In this document: one piece after another, positions 25,235 to 34,147 of the stretch
Position numbering within the stretch: the stretch's first letter is position 1
Layout: each line of letters begins with the position of its first letter
Source: a bacterium
GTDB lineage: Bacteria; Armatimonadota; Abditibacteriia; Abditibacteriales; Abditibacteriaceae
Direction: 5' to 3'
Assembly (NCBI GenBank): GCA_004172935.1
Contig: SDZD01000057.1
Coordinates: 1-40,169 of the forward strand
Length of the DNA stretch: 40,169 nt
The notes under the pieces: generated by a model
Databases searched by the model: none
What the model saw: the letters and a program-made list of their open reading frames with translations, nothing else
What the model was told of the DNA's origin: nothing
Translations under genes and position numbers: made by a program

Positions 25235-26302
25235 ATGAAATCAACTGTCGCCTTTCCGTTTGCCGTGTCTGCCCGAACGCTCGCCGTTCTGGTGTTGGGC
25301 GCGTCTCTGGGCGGCCTGCCGCGAGTGGCTCATTCGCAAACGACACAGCCTCAACCAGAGGCTCCCGTCGCACCCAACACCGCAGATCCCGCCGACGCCG
25401 ACAATACCCCCACTGGCCCCGCTCAGGTTCCTCAAGGCACACTCGCCCTGAACCCTCAGCAACTGAACGCCACCAATCGCCAACAACAGCCTCGGCCTAA
25501 CCCAGCCGAACGGCCTATGCGCGATATGATGACCCGCAATGGCATCACCACCACGACAACGCAAGACGCTATTCTAGCGTTTTTAAACGACGAAGAGGAT
25601 GGCAAACGCAACGTCCGCGATGCGGCGCGCAGGTTGTTGAGCGGTGTGCGGCGCGGTGTGCCCACCGAGAGGATGCGCACCTTGCTCACTGACTATCAAA
25701 AGGCTTTGGAATCCGAACGTCTAAACCGCGAGCGCGCCCAACGGATGCTTGATGCCCGCGTCGGCTACTCGCTCGACGCCCGCCTCGAATCAATGCTGTG
25801 GCTGCTGGGCGTCCTTGGTGATGGGCAAAACATACTCACCTTCACTCAGCAAGGCCCGCAAAACCGAAATCCACGAATGGTCGGTGGCAATGGTATGGGA
25901 GGTAACGTCCTGGGCGGCAATGGCATGGGTGGAGCCGCCATCGGCGGCAATGGCGTCCAATTCGGAGTTTTTGGTGTCACAACCGCCCAACTCCAAATCG
26001 AGGGCGTTGTCAATGCCAAGAACGCGCCACAGGAGGCCATGGTTTGGCTTGAAATCCGCGACGGGAATGGGCGTCTATGGCGAATGGTGCCATCAGATAA
26101 TCCCAATGCCCAGCCCATTTTGAACCGTCAAATAACAGGGCTAGTCGTTGGCACGCACGTACTAGTGCGCCTTGTCTCGCCACAGGTGGCGACTCCTAAC
26201 GCCCTATATTCCTTGCTCGCCCTCGCTCCCGCAACTAATCTGGGAGACGACGCGGGTGAAGGAGGTGAACAAGGAGGCGGAGGCGCGCCCTACGGTCCTT
26301 AA
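25235..26302 (+). CDS. Secreted protein of unknown function with Gly/Asn-rich insert
   Basis: Not recognised. The 355-residue protein has a Sec signal peptide (hydrophobic core TLAVLVLGASLGG, likely cut near VAHSQ) and a Pro/Ala/Asn-rich region. A helical domain follows (about 105-200; NVRDAARRLLSGVRR through LDARLESMLWLLGVLGDG), then a Gly/Asn-rich stretch (GGNGMGG repeated) and a beta-rich end. The helical domain aligns with the neighbouring protein at 26321-26992, so the two are paralogous in part. A GTG start at 25214 is possible, but ATG 25235 starts a better signal peptide. The stop is 18 bases before the next gene, and they probably share one transcript. It looks structural or regulatory; no enzymatic motif is seen. 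Confidence 0.75.
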   Translation: MKSTVAFPFAVSARTLAVLVLGASLGGLPRVAHSQTTQPQPEAPVAPNTADPADADNTPTGPAQVPQGTLALNPQQLNATNRQQQPRPNPAERPMRDMMTRNGITTTTTQDAILAFLNDEEDGKRNVRDAARRLLSGVRRGVPTERMRTLLTDYQKALESERLNRERAQRMLDARVGYSLDARLESMLWLLGVLGDGQNILTFTQQGPQNRNPRMVGGNGMGGNVLGGNGMGGAAIGGNGVQFGVFGVTTAQLQIEGVVNAKNAPQEAMVWLEIRDGNGRLWRMVPSDNPNAQPILNRQITGLVVGTHVLVRLVSPQVATPNALYSLLALAPATNLGDDAGEGGEQGGGGAPYGP

Positions 26303-26320
26303 AACACAAAACTTACAATT

Positions 26321-26992
26321 ATGAAAAACATTCAATTTATCTCTACTCTTGCGCTTTTAGCTTTGCCCATCGTGGCAAGTGCGCAACCCGACCCGAACAA
26401 CGCGCCTAAGGGCAACAACCCGGTCAACCGGGCCGTAGGCGGCGGACGCGCGCGCGCCCAAATCCAAAATGCGACGCCCGAACAGCGCCAAGCTTTGATG
26501 CGCACCGCCTTCAAGCGCCAACTCACCCGCACCAACGTCACGAACGTTGCCCAACAGGACGCCGTAACCGATTATGTCATGGGTGAAGCCGAAGCGCGCA
26601 ACAAACTGGAGGACGCGACCCGCACCCTGCAAACCGGACTTCGCAACACCACCGTAACCGACGCTCAGGTCGCTGGCTTGCTTAACGAATACAACGCAAC
26701 CGTCGCCGACGACAAAGACCGCCACGACAAAGCGCTACTCAAACTCAAAGCCGCCATCGACGTTACCCAGTACCCACGCCTCGAAGCCATGCTAACCGTT
26801 GCGGGCTTGTACGGCGATAGCCACGCTCCCACCGGCAATCTCGTCGCCTTACTGGGTGGCAACGCGCGTAACCTGCGCACTAATGCCGCCGCCAACGCCG
26901 GAGCAGATGCCGCCCCAAATGCTGCCGGAGGAGCCGCAGCAGCCCGTGGCAACGCGCTCAACCGCCGCAACAACCGCACTGCTCCCTTCTAA
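26321..26992 (+). CDS. Secreted helical protein, partial paralogue of the upstream protein
   Basis: Not recognised. The 223-residue protein has a clear signal peptide (KNIQFISTLALLALPIVASAQ) with cleavage after ASA, quoted here as LALLALPIVASA. It is mostly helical: VMGEAEARNKLEDATRTLQT and VAGLLNEYNATVADDKDRHD, then YPRLEAMLTVAGLYGDS, which matches LDARLESMLWLLGVLGDG of the upstream protein. The end is low in complexity (Ala, Asn, Gly, Arg). The length and helix content recall periplasmic Spy/CpxP-like helical hairpins, but the LTxxQ motif of those proteins is not obvious (only ATPEQRQALM near the N-terminus is reminiscent). A strong terminator follows directly. Confidence 0.75.
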   Translation: MKNIQFISTLALLALPIVASAQPDPNNAPKGNNPVNRAVGGGRARAQIQNATPEQRQALMRTAFKRQLTRTNVTNVAQQDAVTDYVMGEAEARNKLEDATRTLQTGLRNTTVTDAQVAGLLNEYNATVADDKDRHDKALLKLKAAIDVTQYPRLEAMLTVAGLYGDSHAPTGNLVALLGGNARNLRTNAAANAGADAAPNAAGGAAAARGNALNRRNNRTAPF

Positions 26993-27012
26993 TCCTTAAG
27001 GGCAAAAATACC

Positions 27013-27048
27013 AAAAGCCGCCGCTTCGAGGAAAGCGGCGGCTTTTTC
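27013..27048 (+). terminator. Intrinsic terminator of the secreted-protein pair
   Basis: Perfect 14-bp stem (27013-27026 with 27033-27046) around a six-base loop, ending in five T. The A run at the other end lets it work also for the converging TIM-barrel gene. Confidence 0.93.
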
Positions 27049-27073
27049 ATTCTAGTTCTAAATTACCGGCAAA

Positions 27074-27760
27074 TTAAGCCGCTCGAAAAGCCCGCAGCGC
27101 CGCCTCAATAGAATGAGCGTCACGCCCCAGAACGATAGCTCCCAACAACACGCCACGCGCACCAGTGCTACGAAGCGCGCTCACATCATACGGCTCCAAC
27201 TTCTTCTGCGAGGGAATAATAACGGGCACTCTGGTCGAAGAACACAGCGCGTTATACATGGCCAAATCGCGCGCGTTGAGCGGCGTCCCATACGAGTCAT
27301 GCGCCATAATCGAAGCCTCGCAGAGCTTCATGCCCAACTTTTCATAAAAGGGCACTTCACCTTCGGGCATCCCATGATAAGCCGCGACCATCACGTCCAA
27401 ATCCAACTGCCGCATAGCCCAGGCCGGACAATCGAACGGATAGGCATCGAAGTAATCCACGCCAATTTCCTTCAAAACCGCGAACTCTTCGGGGGTCGCG
27501 AACTTACCGTTCGCCCCCGGCACGATACCAACGTTGGCTCCCACCTCGCGCGCCTCATCCACGATCTGCGCAATTTTTTCATGCTCCTCATCCAACGAAC
27601 CAAAGCGCGTCCCCGAAGCGAAATGCTCGACGTTGATATGCACCTTCAACCCCTGCGCGCCCCCGCGCAAAGCCGCGCGCGCAAGCCCCACATCGTTCTT
27701 CGGCAAAGAAGCCAGCAAAGTCCACTCATTGCGCGTGAGTTGGCTGTGTAACAAATTCAT
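27074..27760 (-). CDS. TIM-barrel protein, phosphate-binding type
   Basis: A 228-residue probable (beta/alpha)8-barrel enzyme of unknown reaction. Strand and loop features include LLASLPKNDVGLARAALRGG, GLKVHINVEHFAS, NVGIVPGANG, and the C-terminal pair PVIIPSQKKLEPYDV and GARGVLLGAIVLGRD, which resembles the standard phosphate-binding end of sugar-phosphate isomerases, epimerases and aldolases (NanE, HisA or DeoC-like folds). Matches to any one of these families are too weak to name it. The frame could start at TTG 27772, but ATG 27760 is preferred. It converges with the secreted pair and has no pathway neighbours. Confidence 0.7.
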   Translation of the reverse strand: MNLLHSQLTRNEWTLLASLPKNDVGLARAALRGGAQGLKVHINVEHFASGTRFGSLDEEHEKIAQIVDEAREVGANVGIVPGANGKFATPEEFAVLKEIGVDYFDAYPFDCPAWAMRQLDLDVMVAAYHGMPEGEVPFYEKLGMKLCEASIMAHDSYGTPLNARDLAMYNALCSSTRVPVIIPSQKKLEPYDVSALRSTGARGVLLGAIVLGRDAHSIEAALRAFRAA

Positions 27761-27871
27761 AGTTATTCCCAATATAACAGTAGGGTCACCCCAGCGTTAT
27801 CTCATCCCCGTTCGCAGCAATAATTTTTACCTTTAGAACCCCATCTTTCCGTTAGTAACAGAGAACTGTTT

Positions 27872-27898
27872 GAGGGCGAACACAAAGTTCGCCCCCTA
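27872..27898. repeat. Hairpin-forming interspersed repeat
   Basis: GGGCGAAC (27874-27881), loop ACAAA, GTTCGCCC (27887-27894), followed by CCTACA. From memory this closely resembles a widespread bacterial element of the form GGGCGAACACAAGGTTCGCC, usually followed by CCTACG. It lies in a 223-base gap between two minus-strand genes and I see no other feature there. Confidence 0.6.
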
Positions 27899-27983
27899 CA
27901 GAGAAAATCGCATCTGAGATTAGGCGGATTTGCCGCTAACGAAAAGAGTTCAATAAAGGAGGGAGACAGAGCCGATTAAAAAC

Positions 27984-29228
27984 TCAAGGCTTAGCAACAG
28001 CAGCCGGAGTCGCAGCCACCATGTTGGCCGGAGTTGTGGAGGGCAATTCATCCCACACGAACGGGAACACGATGCGGATTTTGCCCACGTTCTCTAAAGC
28101 CGTGTTCGCCCACTGTGGGAGCGGTTTATCTGCCAAAACCCAGCGAACCGGCATTTTCTCCCACACGTTCTTGTCGCGCATCTGCACATCGAAATAAAAT
28201 CGGCCCGCCAGCGCTTCGATGGTGTCCGGGTCTTTCCAATCGGCCTGATCGTAGCGTGGACGCAAAAAGCGTGAGAACAGGGGAGCCGTGCCTTCGTAGC
28301 TAGGGTCAGTCGCCGAAACTGGCCCGACCACCATCCACTGTGTCTGTTCGCGGATATAGTGCGTCTCGTTGCTCATCGCATGGTTGGCGGGCACGATCTG
28401 GAACGAGCCGACCACACCACGCGGCGAAGTCGAGATGTCAATAACACCCTCATGGTTAGCGCGCAGTCGTCCCGGTTCCGAGAAGTACGAACCGACGAAT
28501 CGCCCGATACCCACCACAGGACGCAGCACTTGGCCGATGACTTTCGGCTCTTCGCCACGATACTGAATGGTGATAAGCCCGCCGAAACGGTTCTCGAAGA
28601 TGATTTCGCGTGGATAACGCTTCGGACGCCGCACCTGATACACCCATGAATCGCCCACAGTCGGCACATAGCCACTTGGCAATGGCGTCAACGTATTATT
28701 GCGGGCGTTATCCAAAAACAGCGGGTTGCCCAGAAACGGTGTGTAAATGCCACCGAAGATACCAGTTCCGCCGGGCATATCGGTGTAAACCGCGCTCTGT
28801 GGCGAGATTTCCTGTTGCAACGAGTTCTTGCCCGCCATATCTTCGGCCAGCGGGGCCAGCGACCAGATGATGCCGCGATTCTCTTTCTCGTTGTATCCGG
28901 CGCGCAGGTGGATGGCGTTAACCGCCGTAGCCACGACCGTCCCATCCTTGGCCCACTTCGAGGCAGTGAAGCCTAAAACGTTTACTTTAGCGCAAGGAGC
29001 GGACACATGACCAAGCGGCGCCCACGTCTTTCCTTCGTCGCGCGAGCCTTCGATAACTCCGTCTTTAACATTATGAATACGTACACGACCGATCTCGATA
29101 GTTTCGACATCGTTTTCGGCTTGAACAGCCGGAGAAGGGCCGTGTTCGGGGGTAGTTGCGTGCGCAGAAATAGGGTTTAAGCCTATAAGTACGCAAAAGG
29201 CAAGAAGAATGACAGAGCGATGAAGCAT
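27984..29228 (-). CDS. Secreted protein of unknown function
   Basis: Not recognised. The 414-residue protein begins with a Sec signal peptide (SVILLAFCVLIGLNPISAHA, cut after SAHA). The early part has an Asp-box-like phrase (GSRDEGKTWAPLG), as in BNR-repeat proteins, but only one such unit is seen, so a full propeller is not supported. Later segments are beta-rich and Pro/Gly-rich. No catalytic motif or lipobox is seen. It is transcribed away from the AAA ATPase gene, with three direct repeats just upstream of its start. The composition is like that of its neighbours. Confidence 0.75.
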   Translation of the reverse strand: MLHRSVILLAFCVLIGLNPISAHATTPEHGPSPAVQAENDVETIEIGRVRIHNVKDGVIEGSRDEGKTWAPLGHVSAPCAKVNVLGFTASKWAKDGTVVATAVNAIHLRAGYNEKENRGIIWSLAPLAEDMAGKNSLQQEISPQSAVYTDMPGGTGIFGGIYTPFLGNPLFLDNARNNTLTPLPSGYVPTVGDSWVYQVRRPKRYPREIIFENRFGGLITIQYRGEEPKVIGQVLRPVVGIGRFVGSYFSEPGRLRANHEGVIDISTSPRGVVGSFQIVPANHAMSNETHYIREQTQWMVVGPVSATDPSYEGTAPLFSRFLRPRYDQADWKDPDTIEALAGRFYFDVQMRDKNVWEKMPVRWVLADKPLPQWANTALENVGKIRIVFPFVWDELPSTTPANMVAATPAAVAKP

Positions 29229-29234
29229 TTGAAC

Positions 29235-29271
29235 AAGAGGTTGGACACAAGAGGTTAGGAAGAGAGGTTGG
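29235..29271. repeat. Three direct repeats in the divergent promoter region
   Basis: AAGAGGTTGG (29235-29244), AAGAGGTTAG (29249-29258) and AGAGGTTGG (29263-29271), with starts 14 and 13-14 bases apart. They lie 6 bases from the secreted-protein start and 70 bases before the AAA ATPase start, so they might be iterated regulator-binding sites. Confidence 0.55.
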
Positions 29272-29340
29272 CGATGCCAACGGTTTCTTTCGTTTCTCGA
29301 CTAACTCCCAGTTTTTACCCTCTTGCTTCGGCCTTCTATT

Positions 29341-30882
29341 ATGGCACTTTCCGCAGCCGCGCGCGCCGCGCTCGAACAATTTAAGTCACAACAGCAAAAC
29401 GCGGGTTACGCCGCTCCAGACGATGTGCCGGAGGCCGTGCCCCCCACCCAGGCGGGTTCTGGCTCAGCATCGCAGCCACCAGCCGCAGTTCCCGCCAACA
29501 CACAGGAGCCATCGGCATGGAATCGTCTCAACGACCCATCGACCACCATTAAGATGGGTGGATTGTTCCGTCCCGAACAACCCAAGACATTCCGCGAATC
29601 AGGTGTTTCTTACCGTGTTCTCGAAGGCTTGATTCTTAAAATCATCAAACAGGAAGGCCCGCAAAACGAACAGCAGTTGGCCGACGTGATGAAAATCACC
29701 GCCAACGTGTTCCGCGACATCCTCGTATCGCTCAACAAACGCGAGTTGCTCGACACACCCTTCCCGCTCCACTACGACTTAACGGGCAAAGGCCGCGAAT
29801 TGGTTGCTATGGTCGAGCGCGAAGACGGCTACATCGGCCCAGCCCCGGTGCCGTTCGATGTTTACGTCGAGATGGTCAAAGCTCAGGCCAAACGCGAGCG
29901 CCGCGTCACTATGGGCGAAGTCGAGGAAGTGTTCGCATCCTACCCGATGCGCCCCACCCTCAAATCGACCCTCAAAGAAGGCTTCAACTCGCAGCGAGTT
30001 ATCATCTTCTACGGGCCTCCGGGCAACGGCAAATCGCTCATCACCGACAACTTGCACCGCCTCTTGCGCGAACCAGTTCTCATTCCATACGCCTTCGAGT
30101 ACAACTCGAAAGTCGTTCAGCTCTTCGACCCCGCTTTCCACAAAGTCCGCGACGACTTGATGGATCGCGAGGAAGCCGAAACCGCGCATTCGGTCTCAAC
30201 CGCCGGAAAACCCGACCGCCGTTGGATCATCTCCGAGCCGCCCCTGGTCACGGTAGGAACTGAGTTCAAAGTCGCCCAATTCGACATCACTTTCGACGGC
30301 CAATACTTCGCGCCTCCGCACATGAAGGCCAACAATGGCATCTTCATTTTCGACGACTTGGGACGCCAGCAGGAAAATCACAACATGATTTTGAACCAGT
30401 TCATCTACCCGCTGGAACATCGTGCTGCCATCATCCGTTTCGCGGGTGGCTCGTCGATGCGCGCCCCGTTCTTGCAGCGCCTGTTCCTGTCGACCAACTT
30501 GAACCACGAAGAAATCCTCGACGACGCTTTCAAACGACGCTTGCTGTACCAGGTCCTCGTCGACCGCCCCACCACCAAATTGTGGAAGCAAATCTTCGTC
30601 AACGAAGCGGGCAAAGTCGGCCTCGATAAAGCCCGCGCCCAGGAACTTTCCGAGCGCGTGGTCACATGGTACAAAGACGATGAGCGCGTATTCCGCGCCT
30701 GTGACCCACGCAACCTGATGACGATGATCGACGCCAGCCTCGACAGCGGCCAACGCGCCGAAGATGTCCTCGACATCATCAAGATGCGTGACATCTACGA
30801 CCGCTACCCCGCCGCATTCAAACGCGACTCCAAATTCTTCGTCGGCTCTATGGACACCCTCGGAACCGGAGACGAAGAGTAA
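29341..30882 (+). CDS. AAA-family ATPase with N-terminal winged-helix-like domain
   Basis: A 513-residue cytosolic ATPase. The N-terminal 65 residues are low in complexity (Ala, Gln, Pro). A helical region at about 80-150 (LEGLILKIIKQEGPQNEQQL, ADVMKITANVFRDILVSLNK) looks like a winged helix. The AAA core has Walker A GPPGNGKS (225-232), Walker B IFIFDDLG with Asp338-Asp339, a sensor-1-like LSTNLN and an arginine-rich DAFKRRLLY segment that may be the finger. Related proteins occur in many phyla beside pilus or motility genes; this is from memory and does not define the role. The ATG at 29341 was chosen over an open start at 29323. A strong terminator follows. Confidence 0.85.
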   Translation: MALSAAARAALEQFKSQQQNAGYAAPDDVPEAVPPTQAGSGSASQPPAAVPANTQEPSAWNRLNDPSTTIKMGGLFRPEQPKTFRESGVSYRVLEGLILKIIKQEGPQNEQQLADVMKITANVFRDILVSLNKRELLDTPFPLHYDLTGKGRELVAMVEREDGYIGPAPVPFDVYVEMVKAQAKRERRVTMGEVEEVFASYPMRPTLKSTLKEGFNSQRVIIFYGPPGNGKSLITDNLHRLLREPVLIPYAFEYNSKVVQLFDPAFHKVRDDLMDREEAETAHSVSTAGKPDRRWIISEPPLVTVGTEFKVAQFDITFDGQYFAPPHMKANNGIFIFDDLGRQQENHNMILNQFIYPLEHRAAIIRFAGGSSMRAPFLQRLFLSTNLNHEEILDDAFKRRLLYQVLVDRPTTKLWKQIFVNEAGKVGLDKARAQELSERVVTWYKDDERVFRACDPRNLMTMIDASLDSGQRAEDVLDIIKMRDIYDRYPAAFKRDSKFFVGSMDTLGTGDEE

Positions 30883-30897
30883 ATCTAACTCGAAACC

Positions 30898-30935
30898 AAA
30901 AAAGCCCGACCAAATTTCTGGTCGGGCTTTTTTGA
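30898..30935 (+). terminator. Intrinsic terminator of the AAA ATPase gene
   Basis: Perfect 15-bp stem (30898-30912 with 30919-30933) around a six-base loop, ending in six T and TT shortly after. Confidence 0.93.
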
Positions 30936-31109
30936 TTTTTGTATTCCGCCAATATTCTCTCTCCAGAAATTATCATCAAATCGTAGCAATTCCCTTATCT
31001 TCTTTCTAATTGAGTTGAGTTAAAATTGCCCCTCGCACAATCTGAACATTTCCTAATCTTTCGCGATTCGCCTTCGAGATGCGTTTGGGTTTTCAGATGC
31101 TGAGTAACT

Positions 31110-33794
31110 ATGCTCCGTCCACTATTTTCCACATTCTCCCGTGTGGCTCTTCTGCTGCTTGTCCCATTGGCGGGCGCACTCCCAGCCGCCAACGCCGCGA
31201 CCTTCACAATCGATAACCTCAACGACTCCGGCCCCGGCTCGCTACGCGCCGCCATAATCTCGGCCAACGAGTCCACTGGTCCTGATGTCATTGATGGCAT
31301 GTCCTGCCGAGGTTTCATCGCCCTCGATTCTCACCTTCCCGCTCTGCGCGACACCGTCACCATCAAAGGCGCCGGAGCGAACCAACTATTGATCTGCCGC
31401 GCCAACGATAACAACTTCAACCTGTTCGTCATTCCCGGCGATGCCAATGTCACCCTGTCGGGCCTCACCCTCACGGGCGGCGGTGGCGGAGGAGTGGAAG
31501 CAGGAGGCGCCATCTCCAACGACGGCACGCTCTCGCTCACCAATTGCATCCTCACCAGCAACTCCGCACGACGTGGCGGCGCCCTCTTCTCCAAGGGCAG
31601 TGCCATAATCGAAGACTGCACATTCTCCAATAACGCCGCTCTAGGCGGCGCAGCCATCAACACAAATCAGGGCACGCTCACTATCTCGAACACCACCTTC
31701 GACAACAACTCCTCTCAGGGCGACGGCGGCGCACTCGTCTTGGTACACACTCCAACGACGCTCGCGAACTCCACCTTCTCCAACAACCGCGCTGGCGATA
31801 ATGGCATCTCCAATTCTGGCATTGGAGGAGCGATACTAGCCCTCGGCAACGGCAACCCACAACAAGTGGGCCTCTCCGTCACTAACTGCACATTCGCAGC
31901 GAACAGCGCCGGACAAGGTGGCGCACTCTGGAATCGCGACCAACAAGCCCAACTGCGAAACACAACCATCTGCGACAACATCGCCGTATCAGGCGCAGGA
32001 ATTTGGAGCGAAACAGGCACAGCAAGCCGTATCACTCTAGGCGCCTGTGTTCTCGCTGGTAATTCCTCTTCTCCTTCCTCCATTGCCAGTGATGCCGACT
32101 GGAACGGCTCAACGAATGGCTTTGTCTCAAACGGTTACAATTTCGTAGGTGGCGGAAATGGGGCGGCCTTGTTCTCTGAATCCACCGACCGCCGTGGTCT
32201 CACGCGCCAGCGCCTACTCCTTGGCCCCCTTGATTCCAATGGTGGCCCAACTCAAACGATTGCGCCCTTGCCCACTTCCCCAGTTATCGACGCAATTTCC
32301 CCAACCGCTCTTCTCGTCAACCGTGATCAACGAGGCAACTCCCGCCCAGCAGGGAACGGTGGCGACATTGGCGCCGTCGAAGCCGATGTCGCGGCTTCTG
32401 TCAACTTGGTTGTCAACACAACCTCCGATTCAGGCGATGGCATCTGCGATGCCACAGAATGCACCCTACGCGAAGCCATCGTAACAGCCAATAATGGCAG
32501 CGCCCCACAGGGCTACACCATCACCTTCGACCCGGCGGTATTTTCAACACCCAAAAGCATTGGCATAACTCAGGTCATATCACCCGATGTTCGCTCAAGC
32601 TTAGTTGCATCAGGCAAAATGAAAATCATTGGCCCTGGTGCTGACTTGCTCTCTATTCAGTACGGCACCTCTTTCCAGCTTGAACCACGCCTGTTCGATG
32701 TAACTGAAAATGGCAACGTCCAAATCTCTGGCATCACCTTTCGCTACGCAAGGCCGTATTACAATTTCGCCACCATATTCAACAGGGGAAACCTTGAATT
32801 GACCGACTGCGTTATTCGCGATAATGTCGTCGAAGCTCCCGCAGGTGGAGGCATTCTCAACACGGGCAATCTCTCTCTACTGCGTTGCACTGTCACGAAC
32901 AACATAACTCGCAACTTCGGAGCATCCCCCAAAACTTACAGTGGCGGCGGCGGTATTTATAGTAGCGGCACTCTTTCGGTCAAAGACTCCATCATTTCCA
33001 ATAACACAGGAGAAGAAGGAGGAGGCATCTGCAACAAAGGCATTGCCACAATTGAAAACTCAACCATCGCCAACAATACCTCAGCGAAAAGCGGCGGCGG
33101 TATATATAGTTCTTCAACACTCGGTATCACTATCTTAAATTGCACAATCAACAGCAATACTGCCTCTTCTGGAGGTGGGGGTATCTCAGCAGGTGGCCCC
33201 TTCGTATTACGCAATTCAACGGTAGCACAGAATACTGCTCGAAATTCATCTGTGGACGGTGGCATAGGGCTAGCCAGTTCTGCAGCTATTATCGAGAACT
33301 GCACGATAGTAGCGAATTACCAAGTAGGTGGAGTCTATGTCTACGGTGGTACAACAAACATCACAAACTCTGTTGTCGCCTCTGGTACAAATTTCCAATC
33401 CCAACCCGACGTAGCCACAGCCACAGGAGCTTCCGTTGTTTCTGGTGGGTATAACTTCATTGGCTACGGCTCTAGTTACAGCTTTAGCGCCCCCGGCGAC
33501 CGTTATGGCGGTTATGTGAATCTCACTACAATAGTAACACTCAAGCCAAACTTGGGGCCGCTCGCTTCCAATGGTGGCCCCAGACAAACCATAGCCCCTC
33601 TACCCGATAGCCCTCTCATCAACATGGGCGATCCCAACTTCGACGCCTCAACCCTACCCTACGATGGACGTGGCATAGGCTTCCCCCGTGTGGTCGGTGG
33701 ACGCCTCGACATCGGTGCCTTCGAGACTCAGTCAGCCCCAGCCAGTGCCAGCAAAAGACCGGCTGCGAAGCTCGGTTCAGCTGGCGCATCCTAA
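31110..33794 (+). CDS. Large secreted parallel beta-helix protein with CSLREA and choice-of-anchor Q units
   Basis: An 894-residue predicted surface or exported protein. A signal peptide (LLLLVPLAGALPAANA) is followed by a CSLREA-like start (LNDSGPGSLRAAIISANES), then many right-handed beta-helix rungs (N-C/S-T-I-x-N-N type, for example CTFSNNAALGGAAI), and a choice-of-anchor Q unit (GPLDSNGGPTQTIAPLPTSP). The whole plan repeats: a second CSLREA segment (SGDGICDATECTLREAIVTA, near residue 445), more rungs, and a second end (GPLASNGGPRQTIAPLPDSP) near residue 820. It ends with a short polar tail. It thus looks like an internal duplication of about 400 residues. Such proteins are often adhesins or surface-layer components; the ligand is unknown. 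Confidence 0.88.
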   Translation: MLRPLFSTFSRVALLLLVPLAGALPAANAATFTIDNLNDSGPGSLRAAIISANESTGPDVIDGMSCRGFIALDSHLPALRDTVTIKGAGANQLLICRANDNNFNLFVIPGDANVTLSGLTLTGGGGGGVEAGGAISNDGTLSLTNCILTSNSARRGGALFSKGSAIIEDCTFSNNAALGGAAINTNQGTLTISNTTFDNNSSQGDGGALVLVHTPTTLANSTFSNNRAGDNGISNSGIGGAILALGNGNPQQVGLSVTNCTFAANSAGQGGALWNRDQQAQLRNTTICDNIAVSGAGIWSETGTASRITLGACVLAGNSSSPSSIASDADWNGSTNGFVSNGYNFVGGGNGAALFSESTDRRGLTRQRLLLGPLDSNGGPTQTIAPLPTSPVIDAISPTALLVNRDQRGNSRPAGNGGDIGAVEADVAASVNLVVNTTSDSGDGICDATECTLREAIVTANNGSAPQGYTITFDPAVFSTPKSIGITQVISPDVRSSLVASGKMKIIGPGADLLSIQYGTSFQLEPRLFDVTENGNVQISGITFRYARPYYNFATIFNRGNLELTDCVIRDNVVEAPAGGGILNTGNLSLLRCTVTNNITRNFGASPKTYSGGGGIYSSGTLSVKDSIISNNTGEEGGGICNKGIATIENSTIANNTSAKSGGGIYSSSTLGITILNCTINSNTASSGGGGISAGGPFVLRNSTVAQNTARNSSVDGGIGLASSAAIIENCTIVANYQVGGVYVYGGTTNITNSVVASGTNFQSQPDVATATGASVVSGGYNFIGYGSSYSFSAPGDRYGGYVNLTTIVTLKPNLGPLASNGGPRQTIAPLPDSPLINMGDPNFDASTLPYDGRGIGFPRVVGGRLDIGAFETQSAPASASKRPAAKLGSAGAS

Positions 33795-33814
33795 CCCATC
33801 CATAGAATCAAAAC

Positions 33815-33848
33815 AACGGGCCATCCTTAAGGGTGGCCCGTTTCTCGT
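33815..33848 (+). terminator. Intrinsic terminator of the beta-helix gene
   Basis: Stem of 12 bp including one G-U pair (33815-33826 with 33831-33842) around the loop TTAA, followed by TTCTCGTTT. Confidence 0.85.
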
Positions 33849-34147
33849 TTCCCCGTATTACGATTCCCCCTTCTCTTTTTTCCTGATAAAACGCCCAACC
33901 TTGAACCCAAAACAAAGCCTTAACGTCCACTTTCATAAGCGCAACACAGCGTGAGTTCTCCGTTCGTCTTCTCCAAAACAGAAGGCGTTCTTAAAACAAT
34001 GAGGCATTGCAAAGCCTCCCAAACTCGCCGTGACAGCTCGACAAGAAACGCATAGTGATAATGGGAATGTGCGCGTTTCTTCACGCGCTCTTGTCAGGAG
34101 AGCAAAATTGCCGGGGTAAACTGGCATCCGCGTTTTCGTTTTCGATT
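33849..34147 (+). promoter_or_regulatory. Leader region of the penicillin-binding protein gene with long hairpin
   Basis: No gene is seen. AAGAAACGC (34043-34051) is exactly complementary to GCGTTTCTT (34073-34081), giving a 9-bp stem with a 21-base loop about 66 bases before the ATG. A smaller stem (GAGGC..GCCTC, about 34001-34018) lies before it. I could not assign a promoter. The coding frame is open from 34055, but that part shows no family resemblance. Confidence 0.4.
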
